From Sphingobium estronivorans (GTDB taxonomy: Bacteria; Pseudomonadota; Alphaproteobacteria; Sphingomonadales; Sphingomonadaceae), in assembly GCF_008692605.1 (NCBI RefSeq), contig NZ_LFCT01000001.1, positions 124,001 to 188,000 on the forward strand: a stretch of 64,000 bases of DNA, given 5' to 3'. The notes beneath the pieces were generated by a model. It was not told where the DNA came from. It saw only the letters and a program-made list of their open reading frames with translations, and made no database searches. Position 1 is the first letter of the stretch. Each line of letters opens with the position of its first letter. Positions 44,760 through 54,463 of this stretch are shown in pieces. The translations under genes and the position numbers were made by a program.

Positions 44760-45446
44760 ATGCAGGCACTGCTCTATACGCTTGCGCCTGTGCTGGCGGT
44801 CGTGCTCGGCGCGATTGTCGCGAGCCGCACCAAGTTGAAACCTGGCCTCGTGGCGGGCCTACAGCATCTCGCTGCCGGCGTCGTGTTCGCGGCGGCAGCG
44901 ACCGAAATCCTGCCGCAGGTCAAGCATGAGGCATCGCCCAGCGCGACGTTGATCGGCGGGGCGGCGGGCGTCGCGACCATGCTGGGGCTCAAGGCTCTTG
45001 AGGCCCGCTTCAAGGGGCCGATGGCGCTACTCGCCGCGATCGGCATCGACATTCTGGTGGACGGCCTGGTGCTCGGCCTCGCTTTCGTGGCGGGCGAGAA
45101 GGCAGGTCTCCTGCTGACGATCGCGCTCACTCTGGAAGTGTTATTTCTGGGACTGACGCTGACCGACGAGCTGGCGGAAACCTATCGCTCGCGCTTGCGC
45201 ATCATCGTGATCGTCTCGGCATTGGCCCTGCTGCTGCCGATCGGCGCGCTCGCTGCCGTGCCGGTCGCCGCGCTGTCGCCGGTGATGATCGCCGGCTTCC
45301 TCAGCTTCGGGCTGATGGCGCTGCTCTACCTCGTCACGGAGGAGTTGCTGGTCGAGGCGCACGAGAAACCCGACACCCCGCTCATCAGCTCGATGTTTTT
45401 CGTCGGCTTCCTGGCCCTGCTGACACTTGAGGAGATGATGGGATGA
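44760..45446 (+). CDS. ZIP-family metal transporter
   Basis: A 228-residue polytopic protein with ZIP-like motifs: QHLAAGVVFAAAATEILP in helix 2 and the conserved GIDILVDGLVLGLAF in helix 4, where ZIP proteins usually have H-x-x-x-D metal ligands (here D-x-x-x-D). It may move Zn2+ or another divalent cation; the direction is uncertain. A good GGAGGAG stands before its ATG and its stop overlaps the CDF start. Confidence 0.8.
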   Translation: MQALLYTLAPVLAVVLGAIVASRTKLKPGLVAGLQHLAAGVVFAAAATEILPQVKHEASPSATLIGGAAGVATMLGLKALEARFKGPMALLAAIGIDILVDGLVLGLAFVAGEKAGLLLTIALTLEVLFLGLTLTDELAETYRSRLRIIVIVSALALLLPIGALAAVPVAALSPVMIAGFLSFGLMALLYLVTEELLVEAHEKPDTPLISSMFFVGFLALLTLEEMMG

Positions 45447-46051
45447 TCCCGGGCAACGACAACAATGGCGGGCAGGAGCGCCGCACACTGTGGATCGTCC
45501 TGCTGCTGAACGCGGCGATCGCTGCGGGCTTCTTCGTTTCCGGCTTCTTCGCGGACTCGAGCGCGCTGATCGCCAACGGCGTCGACAACCTGTCCGATAC
45601 GGCTGTGTATGCGCTGAGCCTTGTGGCGCTCACCCGGGGCCAGACATGGAAGACACGCGCCGCGGTCGCTTCGGGCGTCATGCTGCTGATCTTCGCGGGC
45701 GGCATCTTGATCGATGTCGGACGGCGCTACGTGCAGGGCAGCGAGCCCATCGGACCTACCATGATGGTCATGTCCGCGATCGCCGGCGTCGTGAATTACC
45801 TCTGCCTGCGGCTGCTCCAGCGCCTCAAGGATCCGGACGTCAATCTCCGGGCCGCAACCACCTTCAGCTTCAACGACTTCATTTCCAACGGCGGCATCCT
45901 GATCGCCGGCGTGCTGGTGCTGTGGTTGGGTACCAATTGGCCGGACCTGCTGGTCGGCTTCGCCACCGCCATCATCGCCATCAAGGGCGGTGTCGAAATC
46001 CTGCGCGACGCGCGCGCCGAAACCAAGAAAAGCGAAAGGAGGTCGTCATGA
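45443..46051 (+). CDS. CDF-family cation transporter, short form
   Basis: This 202-residue protein has six helices (GFFVSGFFADSSALIANGVDNLSD in helices 1-2, FSFNDFISNGGILIAGV in helix 5) and ends soon after the last helix, without the usual CDF cytoplasmic domain. It is similar in size to the CDF protein encoded at 34651-35277. It overlaps both neighbours by 4 bases, so it is co-translated with the ZIP protein and the P-type ATPase. Confidence 0.82.
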   Translation: MIPGNDNNGGQERRTLWIVLLLNAAIAAGFFVSGFFADSSALIANGVDNLSDTAVYALSLVALTRGQTWKTRAAVASGVMLLIFAGGILIDVGRRYVQGSEPIGPTMMVMSAIAGVVNYLCLRLLQRLKDPDVNLRAATTFSFNDFISNGGILIAGVLVLWLGTNWPDLLVGFATAIIAIKGGVEILRDARAETKKSERRSS

Positions 46052-48549
46052 ACGACAAGCTCGAACTCGACATTCCAGTGTTGTTGCCGGACCTTCCTGA
46101 CGCGGCCGATGCCTGCCTGGACCGTCTCGTATCAACCCTGTCAAAGCGCGAAGGTGTCGAGCGGGCGCATGTGATCTGTCTCGACGGCAACACGCCAGCG
46201 GCGCTGTGCATCCATTTCGATGCCGCCAAGCTGCCGCTGCCACGGTTGCGCGAAATGGTGCGCGCCGCAGGTGCCGAAATCACCGAGCGCTACGGCCATG
46301 CGATCTGGCAGGTGACGGGGATCAACCACGAACGTCGGGCGCGCACGGTCAGCGATGCGCTGTGCGCCTTGCCCGGCGTGGTCCAGGCAAGCGCCAGCAC
46401 CAGCGGGTCTGTCCGGGTCGAATATGATCGCCGCGAAACCACCGAAGAGGAGGTGCGCGCTGCGCTTCGCAAGCTGAAGGTGAGGGTGGGCAAGCGGGTC
46501 GCTGCCGATGAACATGCCGGCCACGACCACGGCCCCGGGGGCCACGGCGCGGGCGAAGAGAAGCACGGCCCCGGCGATGGCCACGACCATAGCCACGCCG
46601 AATTTCTCGGCCCCAATACCGAGCTGATCTTCGCGCTCGCCTGTGGCGCGCTGCTGGGGATCGGCTACGCGATCGAGAGGCTGGTCGCTGGCGCGCCCGA
46701 ATGGCTGCCGACCGCCTGCTATATCGCAGCCTATTTCTTCGGCGGATTCTTCACGCTGCGCGAGGCGATCGACAACCTCCGGATGAAGAAGTTCGAGATC
46801 GACACGCTGATGTTGGTCGCTGCGGCCGGCGCCGCTGCGCTGGGCGCATGGGCCGAAGGTGCGCTGCTGCTGTTCCTGTTCAGCCTCGGCCATGCGCTTG
46901 AGCATTATGCAATGGGCCGCGCCAAGAAGGCGATCGAGGCGCTGGCGAAGCTCGCGCCCGAAACCGCGACCGTGCGACGCGGCGGGCAGACCAGCGAAAT
47001 CCCGGTCGAGCAGATGGTCGTCGGGGACATTGCCATCGTCCGCCCGAACGAGCGCCTGCCTGCCGACGGCTTCGTCATCAAGGGCACCAGCGCGATCAAC
47101 CAGGCCCCGGTCACGGGTGAAAGCATCCCGGTCGACAAGGTGCCGGTCGCAGATGCCGCAGCGGCACGCGCCAAGCCCGATGCAGTCGACGCGGAAAGCC
47201 GGGTTTTTGCTGGTACGATCAACGGCGGCGGCGCGATCGAGATCGAGGTGACACGCCGTTCCAATGAAAGCGCGCTTGCCAAGGTCGTGAAGATGGTGAG
47301 CGAAGCGGAGACGCAGAAGTCGCCGACGCAGCGCTTCACCGACCGGTTCGAACGGATCTTCGTGCCCGCCGTCCTGGTCCTGTCAGTGCTCCTGCTGTTC
47401 GCATGGGTGGTCGTCGACGAGCCGTTCCGCGACAGCTTCTATCGCGCGATGGCGGTGCTGGTGGCGGCAAGCCCGTGCGCGCTCGCGATCGCAACGCCGA
47501 GCGCGGTCCTGTCGGGCGTTGCCCGTGCAGCGCGGGGCGGCGTGCTCGTGAAGGGCGGTGCACCGCTCGAAAACCTCGGGTCGCTCAAAGCGATCGCTTT
47601 CGACAAGACGGGCACGCTGACCGAAGGTCGTCCGCGCATCACTGATGTCGTGCCCGTCGATGGCGCCGATGAAGGCGAGTTGCTGGCGCTGGCTGTCGCC
47701 GTCGAAGCGTTGAGCGACCATCCCCTGGCCCAAGCGATCGTCAAGGACGGCCGCGAACGTCTGAACGATCGTGCCGTGCCGACTGCCGGCGACCTCAAGA
47801 GCCTGACCGGTCGGGGCGTCACCGCGAGCGTGGATGGCGAGACGGTGTGGATCGGCAAGGCCGAGATGTTCGGAAGTGAGGGCATTCCGGCGCTGGGGCA
47901 GGGCGCGCAGGACGCAATCGCGAAGCTGCGCGAGAACGGCCGCACGACAATGGTGGTCCGCAAGGGGGACCGCGACCTGGGCGCGATCGGCCTGATGGAC
48001 ACGCCTCGCGAAGCTGCCAAGACCGCGTTGCGTCGGCTGCACGAGATGGGCGTGTCGCGGATGATAATGATCTCCGGCGATCACCAGAAAGTCGCCGAAG
48101 CGATCGCCGACGAAGTCGGGATCGACGAAGCGTGGGGCGACCTCATGCCCGAAGACAAGGTTGCCGCGATCAAGAAGCTCGCCGGCGAAGACAAGGTCGC
48201 GATGGTGGGCGACGGCGTGAACGATGCGCCGGCGATGGCAAGCGCCACGGTCGGCATCGCGATGGGCGCGGCGGGGTCGGACGTTGCGCTGGAGACAGCC
48301 GACGTGGCGCTGATGGCCGACGATCTGGCGCACCTGCCATTCGCAGTCGGTCTTAGCCGCCATACCCGTGGAATCATCCGGCAGAACGTCTTCGTCAGCC
48401 TGGGTGTCGTCGCCTTCCTGGTGCCTGCTACCATCCTCGGCCTCGGCATTGGGCCAGCGGTGGCGGTTCATGAGGGATCGACGCTGCTCGTCGTCATCAA
48501 TGCGCTCAGGCTGCTCGCCTACCGCGATCCGGCAGGGAAGGCGGCATGA
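46048..48549 (+). CDS. P1B-4-type heavy-metal ATPase with His-rich N-terminus
   Basis: A protein of 833 residues. Residues 1-145 look like two degenerate metal-binding (HMA-like) domains without CxxC. A His-rich linker follows (HAGHDH...GDGHDHSH), then the ATPase core: TGES, the SPC motif in VAASPCALAIATPSAV, DKTGTLT, SDHPLAQ and GDGVNDAP. The last helices have HEGSTLLVVINALRLL. SPC together with HEGST defines the P1B-4 subgroup, which exports Co2+, Fe2+, Zn2+ or Cd2+. AAAGGAGG precedes ATG at 46048, which overlaps the CDF stop. Confidence 0.88.
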   Translation: MNDKLELDIPVLLPDLPDAADACLDRLVSTLSKREGVERAHVICLDGNTPAALCIHFDAAKLPLPRLREMVRAAGAEITERYGHAIWQVTGINHERRARTVSDALCALPGVVQASASTSGSVRVEYDRRETTEEEVRAALRKLKVRVGKRVAADEHAGHDHGPGGHGAGEEKHGPGDGHDHSHAEFLGPNTELIFALACGALLGIGYAIERLVAGAPEWLPTACYIAAYFFGGFFTLREAIDNLRMKKFEIDTLMLVAAAGAAALGAWAEGALLLFLFSLGHALEHYAMGRAKKAIEALAKLAPETATVRRGGQTSEIPVEQMVVGDIAIVRPNERLPADGFVIKGTSAINQAPVTGESIPVDKVPVADAAAARAKPDAVDAESRVFAGTINGGGAIEIEVTRRSNESALAKVVKMVSEAETQKSPTQRFTDRFERIFVPAVLVLSVLLLFAWVVVDEPFRDSFYRAMAVLVAASPCALAIATPSAVLSGVARAARGGVLVKGGAPLENLGSLKAIAFDKTGTLTEGRPRITDVVPVDGADEGELLALAVAVEALSDHPLAQAIVKDGRERLNDRAVPTAGDLKSLTGRGVTASVDGETVWIGKAEMFGSEGIPALGQGAQDAIAKLRENGRTTMVVRKGDRDLGAIGLMDTPREAAKTALRRLHEMGVSRMIMISGDHQKVAEAIADEVGIDEAWGDLMPEDKVAAIKKLAGEDKVAMVGDGVNDAPAMASATVGIAMGAAGSDVALETADVALMADDLAHLPFAVGLSRHTRGIIRQNVFVSLGVVAFLVPATILGLGIGPAVAVHEGSTLLVVINALRLLAYRDPAGKAA

Positions 48550-49295
48550 AGTGGCTGATCGCCTTCGACCTCGACGGCACGCTTGCCGAGAGCAAGCGGC
48601 CGTTATCGGAGGATATGGCCGCAATCCTCGCCCGATTGCTCGCCATCACGGATGTGGCGGTGATCTCGGGCGGGGACTGGCCGCAGTTCGAAAAGCAGAT
48701 CGCCTCGCGCCTTCCTGCCGGCGTCGCGCTCGACCGTCTCTGGTTGATGCCGACCACAGGCACGAAACTCTATCGGTTCATCAATGGCGCTTGGCGCGCG
48801 GTCTATGCCGAACTGTTCGACGACGCGGAGAAGGCGAAGATCCGCACGGCCTTCGATCAGGCGCTGACCGATGCCGGTCTCGCCGACGAACGTATCTGGG
48901 GCGAACGGATCGAGGACCGGGGCAGCCAGATCACCTTTTCGGGCCTGGGGCAGGCAGCGCCGCTGAAGGAAAAGGAAGCGTGGGATCCTGACCGAAAGAA
49001 GAGGACCGCGTTGCAGGCCACGTTGCGCGCGAAGCTGCCGGAGCTCTCGATCAATCTCGGTGGCACGACATCGATCGACGTGACCAGAGCAGGGATCGAC
49101 AAGGGCTATGGCCTGAAGCGCCTGAGTGCCGAGAGCGGTGTCCCGCTCGACGGGATGCTGTTCATTGGGGATGCGATATTCCCCGGTGGGAATGACTATC
49201 CCGCTGCTGAAATCGGCCTCGACACAGTGAGGGTGCGCGACGTCGCGGAAACCACCGCCGTCGTGACCGCCATCATCGCGTGTCTGCACCGATAG
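48546..49295 (+). CDS. HAD-superfamily (IIB, phosphomannomutase-like) hydrolase
   Basis: This 249-residue protein has HAD motif I FDLDGTLAESKRPL, motif II VISGG, a lysine region, and motif IV GDAIFPGGNDYPA, with a cap domain of the eukaryotic phosphomannomutase type. It should dephosphorylate a sugar phosphate or similar small molecule. Its ATG overlaps the ATPase stop, so it is carried in the metal operon although no metal role is obvious. Confidence 0.82.
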   Translation: MKWLIAFDLDGTLAESKRPLSEDMAAILARLLAITDVAVISGGDWPQFEKQIASRLPAGVALDRLWLMPTTGTKLYRFINGAWRAVYAELFDDAEKAKIRTAFDQALTDAGLADERIWGERIEDRGSQITFSGLGQAAPLKEKEAWDPDRKKRTALQATLRAKLPELSINLGGTTSIDVTRAGIDKGYGLKRLSAESGVPLDGMLFIGDAIFPGGNDYPAAEIGLDTVRVRDVAETTAVVTAIIACLHR

Positions 49296-49463
49296 GATCA
49301 AGATACATGGTCGGCTCCATCGCGGAATGCCGCATTGTCAAAGCTCTGGCTTCTGTCGCTTAGGGCAGCGCTTCCTAAAACGAAAAGAAGGCAATGTGCG
49401 CGTCTCCGCGAACAAAGCCTCCAGCGATCAATCTAAGAGATTCCGCCGCGCTTCTCAATCGTA

Positions 49464-49501
49464 GGGGGCGTTTGCGGGAGGGGGCGGAATCCTACGCTAA
49501 G
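49464..49501 (+). repeat. Left 38-bp inverted repeat of outer Tn3 element
   Basis: Begins GGGGGCGTTTGCGGGAGGGG and ends ACGCTAAG, the classic Tn3-family inner end. The tnpA stop codon lies within it. Confidence 0.88.
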
Positions 49502-49886
49502 GATTTGGGCCAGCGATATTCCCCGGTTAGATTGATGTGTTCCCATCCCAACGGCGAGACGTGGGCGAGTAGATCAGGCGCGATATGGGTACCGCTGGCG
49601 GCCCGGGTATTGACGACCTCGCCGAGCTTCATGGTGTTCCAGAATATGATGATGGCGGCGAGCAGGTTCATTCCGGCGATGCGATAGTGCTGGCCTTCGC
49701 CGGATCGATCCCGGATTTCACCTCGGCGGTGGAAGCTGATGGCGCGCTTTAGGGCGTGGTGGGCCTCACCCTTGTTGAGGCCGATCTGAGCCTGGCGCTG
49801 GAGGCCGGCATCAAGAATCCAGTCGATCATGAACAGGGTTCGCTCGATGCGGCCCACCTCTCGCAATGCGAGGGCCAGCTCATTCT
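49492..49886 (-). pseudogene. tnpA: Outer tnpA, 3' fragment (Tn3 transposase C-terminus)
   Basis: Encodes RQNELALALREVGRIERTLF onward through GLNKGEAHHALKRAI, which carries the catalytic glutamate, to a stop inside the left inverted repeat. The 5' edge at 49882-49886 (ATTCT) is the target duplication of the inserted element. The frame joins exactly, at RQN, to the fragment that ends at 56494. Alone it cannot be functional. Confidence 0.9.
49882..49886. repeat. Target-site duplication, left copy
   Basis: ATTCT directly left of the inner transposon; the same five bases occur at 56494-56498 on its right. Confidence 0.9.
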
Positions 49887-49934
49887 GGCGTCACCTCAAG
49901 GTTTGTTCGCCAGACAACGATTTCTCGGACATAA
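49887..49934 (+). repeat. Left inverted repeat of the inner mercury transposon
   Basis: 48 bases starting GGCGTCACCTCAAGG and ending CGGACATAA; inverse match at 56446-56493. Confidence 0.85.
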
Positions 49935-49946
49935 GCGGAACATGGG

Positions 49947-52916
49947 CTACGCTACACGCTTCAACCGCGCCATTGGCTCGTTGAGTGGGTGGAATTCACC
50001 TGCTGGAAGTCGCCTGGCCTGCTCCCAGAGGTAATCGCCGGTCAGACTGATGTGCGCCCAGCCCATCGGAGAAAGGTGCGCAAGCAGTGCCGCATCGAAC
50101 GTCGTGCCGACAGCGTTGAGGTGCTGGGCGGCCCGGTCGAGATAGACCGTGTTCCAGTAGGAAATCGCCGCAATCAGCAGGTTCAGCCCAGATGCGCGAA
50201 ATTCCTGATTTTCCAGCGAGCGATCGGTGAACCGACCCTGCCGGTTGGTATAGATGGCGGCGGCAAGCGTGTGCCTCGCCTCGCCTTTGTTGAGACCGGC
50301 CTGACAGGCACGTCGCAGTTCCGGTTGTTCAAGCCAATCGAGCGTGAACAAAGTGCGCTCGATACGGCCCAGTTCAGCCAATGCAAAATCCAGCCTGTTC
50401 TGGCGTTTGTAGGCGGCAAGTTTTCGCAAGATTACTGACGGCGCCACCGTGCCATCCTTGATTGAGGCGACAATCCTGACGATGTCATCCCAATCGGCCT
50501 CGATCGCTGCCGTTTTGATGGTGCGGCCCATCAGATTTTCGATGCCCTTGTATGTCGATGGCGCAGCGATCGAACCCAGCTTGCGGTCGCCAATATCGCG
50601 CAGCCGGGGCGCGAAGCGGAACCCGAGTAGGTGGCAGAGTGCGAAAACATGATCGGTGGCGCCGCCGGTATCGGTATAGTGCTCATGCAACGGAAGGTTG
50701 CCGGCGCCCAGGACAAGCCCGTCGAGCACGTAAGGCGCTTCACCTGCCGTCGCGGACATGATCCGTGATCCGAATGATGCGAAGTGATCGGAAAGGTGAG
50801 AATAGATTTTCACGCCAGGTTCGGCGCCATATTTGGCATTGACGTCCGCCGCCCCTGAACGGCTCCGCCCCGACCGGAAGAACTGGCCATCGGACGACGA
50901 ACTGGTGCCAGCGCCCCAATGCCGCGCGAAGGGTAATTCGTGATGGGCTGAGATGATCATGGCCAGCGCGGCCTGATAGTTCTCGGGTGAAAGATACCAG
51001 TTGTGGGTCCATGCGAGTTGGGCATAGCTGACGCCTTCGCTGGCATTGGCCATCCGCTCCAGCCCGAGGTTGGTGCCATCAGCCAGAATTGCGGCGAGTA
51101 CCGTGCTGGGGTTGTCGTGCTCCTTGCCTGAGCGCAGGTCACGGAATGCGTTCAAAAAACCAGTGCGTTCGGCGACTTCAAGCAGCAGCTCGGTGATGCG
51201 CACGCGGGGAAGCAGGGTATCGAGCTTGCGATCGAGGGCTTCAGCTTCCGGTGGGGTGACAGGCGGCATTTGCTGAAGCTTGAGCCGGTCTCGTTCGAGC
51301 GACACTCCCTCAAGCTTGTTTGTTTTCAACTGCTTGGCAAATCGGCGCAGCCGCCAGTCAAGATTTCGTGCCCGGTCAGCGAGGTAGGATGCAGCATTTG
51401 AATCGAACGGAAGCACATCCGCCACTTTGGCGGCGTCGCGCCGACCCAGCAAATAGGCATCGAAGCGCTGATAGTTGCGGGTTCCCTCGATCCATACATC
51501 ACCGGCGCGCAAACGATCACGCAAGGTTGCCATGATCGCAATTTCATAACGTCGGCGGTCGATACGGCCGCTTTCGGTGATGAGACGCTTCCACTGCCGA
51601 TTGGGGAATGGCAGTGGAACGCCATCGGGAAGGTCGCGCGACTTTCGTGTGTTCGCATCGCGAATGACATCGATGGCTTTGATCAGTGCCGTCCCTGTTC
51701 CAGACGCCTTGAAGGTGAAGGCGTCCAGAAATGCCGGGCTGAAACGCCGTAGCGTGGCGTAACGCTCGGTTGCCGTTACCAGTGCGTCCTCGCCGGCAAG
51801 ATCAGCAAGGGCATCTACTTGGGCCTTTGCCGCAACAAGCCGGTGCCAGCCCACCGCTTCGTCAATCAATTCGAGCGGATCGCCGCCATTCTGGACAGCC
51901 TCATCAAGTGCTGTAATCGTGGCGCCAAACAGCCGCATGAGTTGCCCCACCGACTGAATACTATCTTGGTAGCGACGCTCGCGCCCACGCCGCGCGCGCG
52001 TGAACATGCCGCCGATAAGTCGGTCAAACATTTGGATCGCGGCATCGGCAAGTCTGGCCTCAAGGTCGATCACTGCGGCCGTCAACGTCGCCCGCCTGCG
52101 ATTGACGCTGTAATCCGAAAGCAGGAATGCCGGTGCCACGCCGCCCTCGCGGACAAATTGGGCAAAGCGGAATTCCGGAATGGCGCCCCCAACTACCGGG
52201 TGGATACCTATGCCGCGAACATAGCGCAGGCGCTCAAGCAAGCCATTGATATTGGCCGCAGTCGGGGCTTCTTCGAAATTACGCAACCACGCCAGCGGTG
52301 TCATGCCGAAATCCGGGTTGTTGATTACGAGTTCGTCTAGCCGTGTCAGTTCAGCAGAGCTGAGGCCTTCGACGATTGCGGCTGCGGCAGCTTTGCGTGC
52401 GCGTGCCCGGCCAGCAAGACCGGCGCGTTCCAGTGTGTCGCCTGACGGAAGAATGAACCGCTCACCCTTCAGGCCAACCATGAGGGCGCGAACAATCGGT
52501 TCACCTCTGTCTGTATACTCGGCGGCTTGCGCGGCAAGATTCAGGGCAAGTGCCAGGTCGCCGCGTCGAAACGGGCGTATGCCAAGATAACGCGCCACGA
52601 GATCGGCATGATCGGTACGGGTTTGCGCGCGCTGACCATATGCAGAGAAGGAGGAAGGATCGACGAATAACTGTGCCGCGAGGTACTGAAGAATGACGTC
52701 GGGAAGCCCGATCTCGGGTTGCAGACCAAAGCCGGGATGTCGCATCAAAGCGATTTGTGCAGCCAGACCGAGGCGATTTGCTGGACCATAGCGGCGCCCA
52801 ACCAATTCAACATCTTCCGCAGAAAGGGTATAATGCCCAATGATCGCGGTTTCTTGGACAGGAGGATCGAACAGGCGCCGGCGCTCGTCTCCGGTCAGAA
52901 GTCGGCGTCGTGCCAT
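49947..52916 (-). CDS. tnpA: Tn3-family transposase, intact
   Basis: The 989-residue length is normal for Tn3 transposases. The N-terminal DNA-binding part starts MARRRLLTGDERRRLFDPP. The C-terminal part carries the DDE triad in SSSSDGQFFRSG, GGATDHVFAL and GLNKGEARHTL. ATG at 52916 is chosen because the upstream in-frame codons lack similarity and lie in the gap after merA. It ends 12 bases inside the left inverted repeat's inner edge, as is usual for the family. Confidence 0.92.
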   Translation of the reverse strand: MARRRLLTGDERRRLFDPPVQETAIIGHYTLSAEDVELVGRRYGPANRLGLAAQIALMRHPGFGLQPEIGLPDVILQYLAAQLFVDPSSFSAYGQRAQTRTDHADLVARYLGIRPFRRGDLALALNLAAQAAEYTDRGEPIVRALMVGLKGERFILPSGDTLERAGLAGRARARKAAAAAIVEGLSSAELTRLDELVINNPDFGMTPLAWLRNFEEAPTAANINGLLERLRYVRGIGIHPVVGGAIPEFRFAQFVREGGVAPAFLLSDYSVNRRRATLTAAVIDLEARLADAAIQMFDRLIGGMFTRARRGRERRYQDSIQSVGQLMRLFGATITALDEAVQNGGDPLELIDEAVGWHRLVAAKAQVDALADLAGEDALVTATERYATLRRFSPAFLDAFTFKASGTGTALIKAIDVIRDANTRKSRDLPDGVPLPFPNRQWKRLITESGRIDRRRYEIAIMATLRDRLRAGDVWIEGTRNYQRFDAYLLGRRDAAKVADVLPFDSNAASYLADRARNLDWRLRRFAKQLKTNKLEGVSLERDRLKLQQMPPVTPPEAEALDRKLDTLLPRVRITELLLEVAERTGFLNAFRDLRSGKEHDNPSTVLAAILADGTNLGLERMANASEGVSYAQLAWTHNWYLSPENYQAALAMIISAHHELPFARHWGAGTSSSSDGQFFRSGRSRSGAADVNAKYGAEPGVKIYSHLSDHFASFGSRIMSATAGEAPYVLDGLVLGAGNLPLHEHYTDTGGATDHVFALCHLLGFRFAPRLRDIGDRKLGSIAAPSTYKGIENLMGRTIKTAAIEADWDDIVRIVASIKDGTVAPSVILRKLAAYKRQNRLDFALAELGRIERTLFTLDWLEQPELRRACQAGLNKGEARHTLAAAIYTNRQGRFTDRSLENQEFRASGLNLLIAAISYWNTVYLDRAAQHLNAVGTTFDAALLAHLSPMGWAHISLTGDYLWEQARRLPAGEFHPLNEPMARLKRVA

Positions 52917-53007
52917 TTTGCTCTCCCGCTGAGGCGAATAACAAAATTGACACCAAAGCGGCTTGCACTGGAGGGAGGCCATTCGTTGCCGGTTGATCCC
53001 CGAGCAA

Positions 53008-54426
53008 TCACCCGGCGCAGCAAGACAGTTTGGCGACATCCTTATCAAACGTTTGGGCCGCCAGTTTGAGGCCTTCCACAGTGGTCAGGTAAGGAAATAT
53101 CGTTGCACCCAATTCCAGGGTGGTCATGCCGTGTTTGATCGCCAGCACCAGTGTCTGGATCGAATCCGCGCCTTCGGGTGCCATGATCTGGCCGCCCAGC
53201 AAACGGTCGTTCGCCTTGTCGGCAATCAGTTTGATGAGACCCCGCGTATCGCGTGCTGCCAGTGCCCTTGGCACAGCATCGAGCGGGAGCAGCGAAACCT
53301 TGATGTCCAGGCCTTGCGCCCGTGCTGTCGTTTCAGTGAGGCCGGCGCTGGCGACTTGCGGGTCGGTGAAGACGACGGATGGCATGGAGGAATTGTCGTA
53401 GCGGTATTGGTTGCCCGTCACCGCGTTGCGCGCGGCCAGTTTTGCGCCATAGGCGGCCATGTAGACGAACTGGTCCCGTCCCGTTACATCGCCCGCCGCG
53501 TAAATGCCTGGAACCGACGTTTCGAGGTGGTCATCGACGACGATTCCACCATTACGGGCAAGCACTATGCCGCGCTCCTCCAGCCCAAGCCCGTCGCTAT
53601 TGGGTCGGCGTCCGGTGGCGATGAGCACCTGTTCCGCCGCGACGGTGTCACAATGCCCCTCGCAGGTCAATTCGACCCCGCTCTGTGTTTGGGCGATACG
53701 CTGATAGCCGACACCTGCGCAAACCCGCACGCCCTCGGCTTCCAAATAGTTTTTCAGCGCGGCACTCACTTCCGGGTCCATTTCGGGGAGCAGGCGGCTT
53801 CGGCAGCAGATGGTGACATCAACGCCCAGACGCGAAAACATCTGTCCCAGTTCTACCCCGATCACCCCGCCACCGATCACCAGCAGCGATTTGGGCAAGC
53901 GATCCAGCGCCAGCGCCGATGTGCTGGTTAGGTAGGGCACGCTGTCCATCCCCGGAATCGGCGGCACGGCGGCGTGCGCACCCATCGCCAATATGACCTT
54001 GCCGACCTTCATGGGCGCATCGCCGACAATCAGCGCACCATCGGCAAAGCGTGCCTTGCCCTCGATATAGCTCACACCGTCATAGGCGGGCAGCAGATCG
54101 ACATATTTTTTTTGGCGCAGCGTCGTGACAAGATCGTCCTTCGACGCCGCCAATACGGACCAGTCATCCATCTGGACAGCGCCCCCAAGGCCGGGAAAGC
54201 GCGCGGCGGCAAGCCCACCATGCACCGCTTCGGCGGCGCGGATCAGCGTCTTGGAAGGAACGCAGCCAACATTGACACAGGTGCCGCCAATCGTGCCGTG
54301 ACCGACGAGCGCCACTTTCGCGCCCAGATCGGCAGCGGCGATCGCGGCGGAGAACCCGGCAGAACCCGCGCCGATGACGGCCACGTCAAATCCTTCCTGC
54401 CCGGGGCGGTTGCAACAGTCGTTCAT
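53008..54426 (-). CDS. merA: Mercuric reductase
   Basis: This 472-residue flavoprotein has FAD motif VAVIGAGSAGFSAA, active-site GGTCVNVGCVPSK (Cys49, Cys54), NAD(P)H motif VIGGGVIGVELG and the C-terminal vicinal pair SCCAG (Cys469-470) that hands Hg2+ to the active site. It reduces Hg2+ to volatile Hg0. It lacks the separate N-terminal metal-binding (NmerA) domain; only a CC pair at residues 4-5 is present. It is the last gene of the merTPA operon. Confidence 0.93.
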   Translation of the reverse strand: MNDCCNRPGQEGFDVAVIGAGSAGFSAAIAAADLGAKVALVGHGTIGGTCVNVGCVPSKTLIRAAEAVHGGLAAARFPGLGGAVQMDDWSVLAASKDDLVTTLRQKKYVDLLPAYDGVSYIEGKARFADGALIVGDAPMKVGKVILAMGAHAAVPPIPGMDSVPYLTSTSALALDRLPKSLLVIGGGVIGVELGQMFSRLGVDVTICCRSRLLPEMDPEVSAALKNYLEAEGVRVCAGVGYQRIAQTQSGVELTCEGHCDTVAAEQVLIATGRRPNSDGLGLEERGIVLARNGGIVVDDHLETSVPGIYAAGDVTGRDQFVYMAAYGAKLAARNAVTGNQYRYDNSSMPSVVFTDPQVASAGLTETTARAQGLDIKVSLLPLDAVPRALAARDTRGLIKLIADKANDRLLGGQIMAPEGADSIQTLVLAIKHGMTTLELGATIFPYLTTVEGLKLAAQTFDKDVAKLSCCAG

Positions 54427-54463
54427 TGCTTATCGCTTTCTTGAGGCGCTGGCGGCGCCCCGC

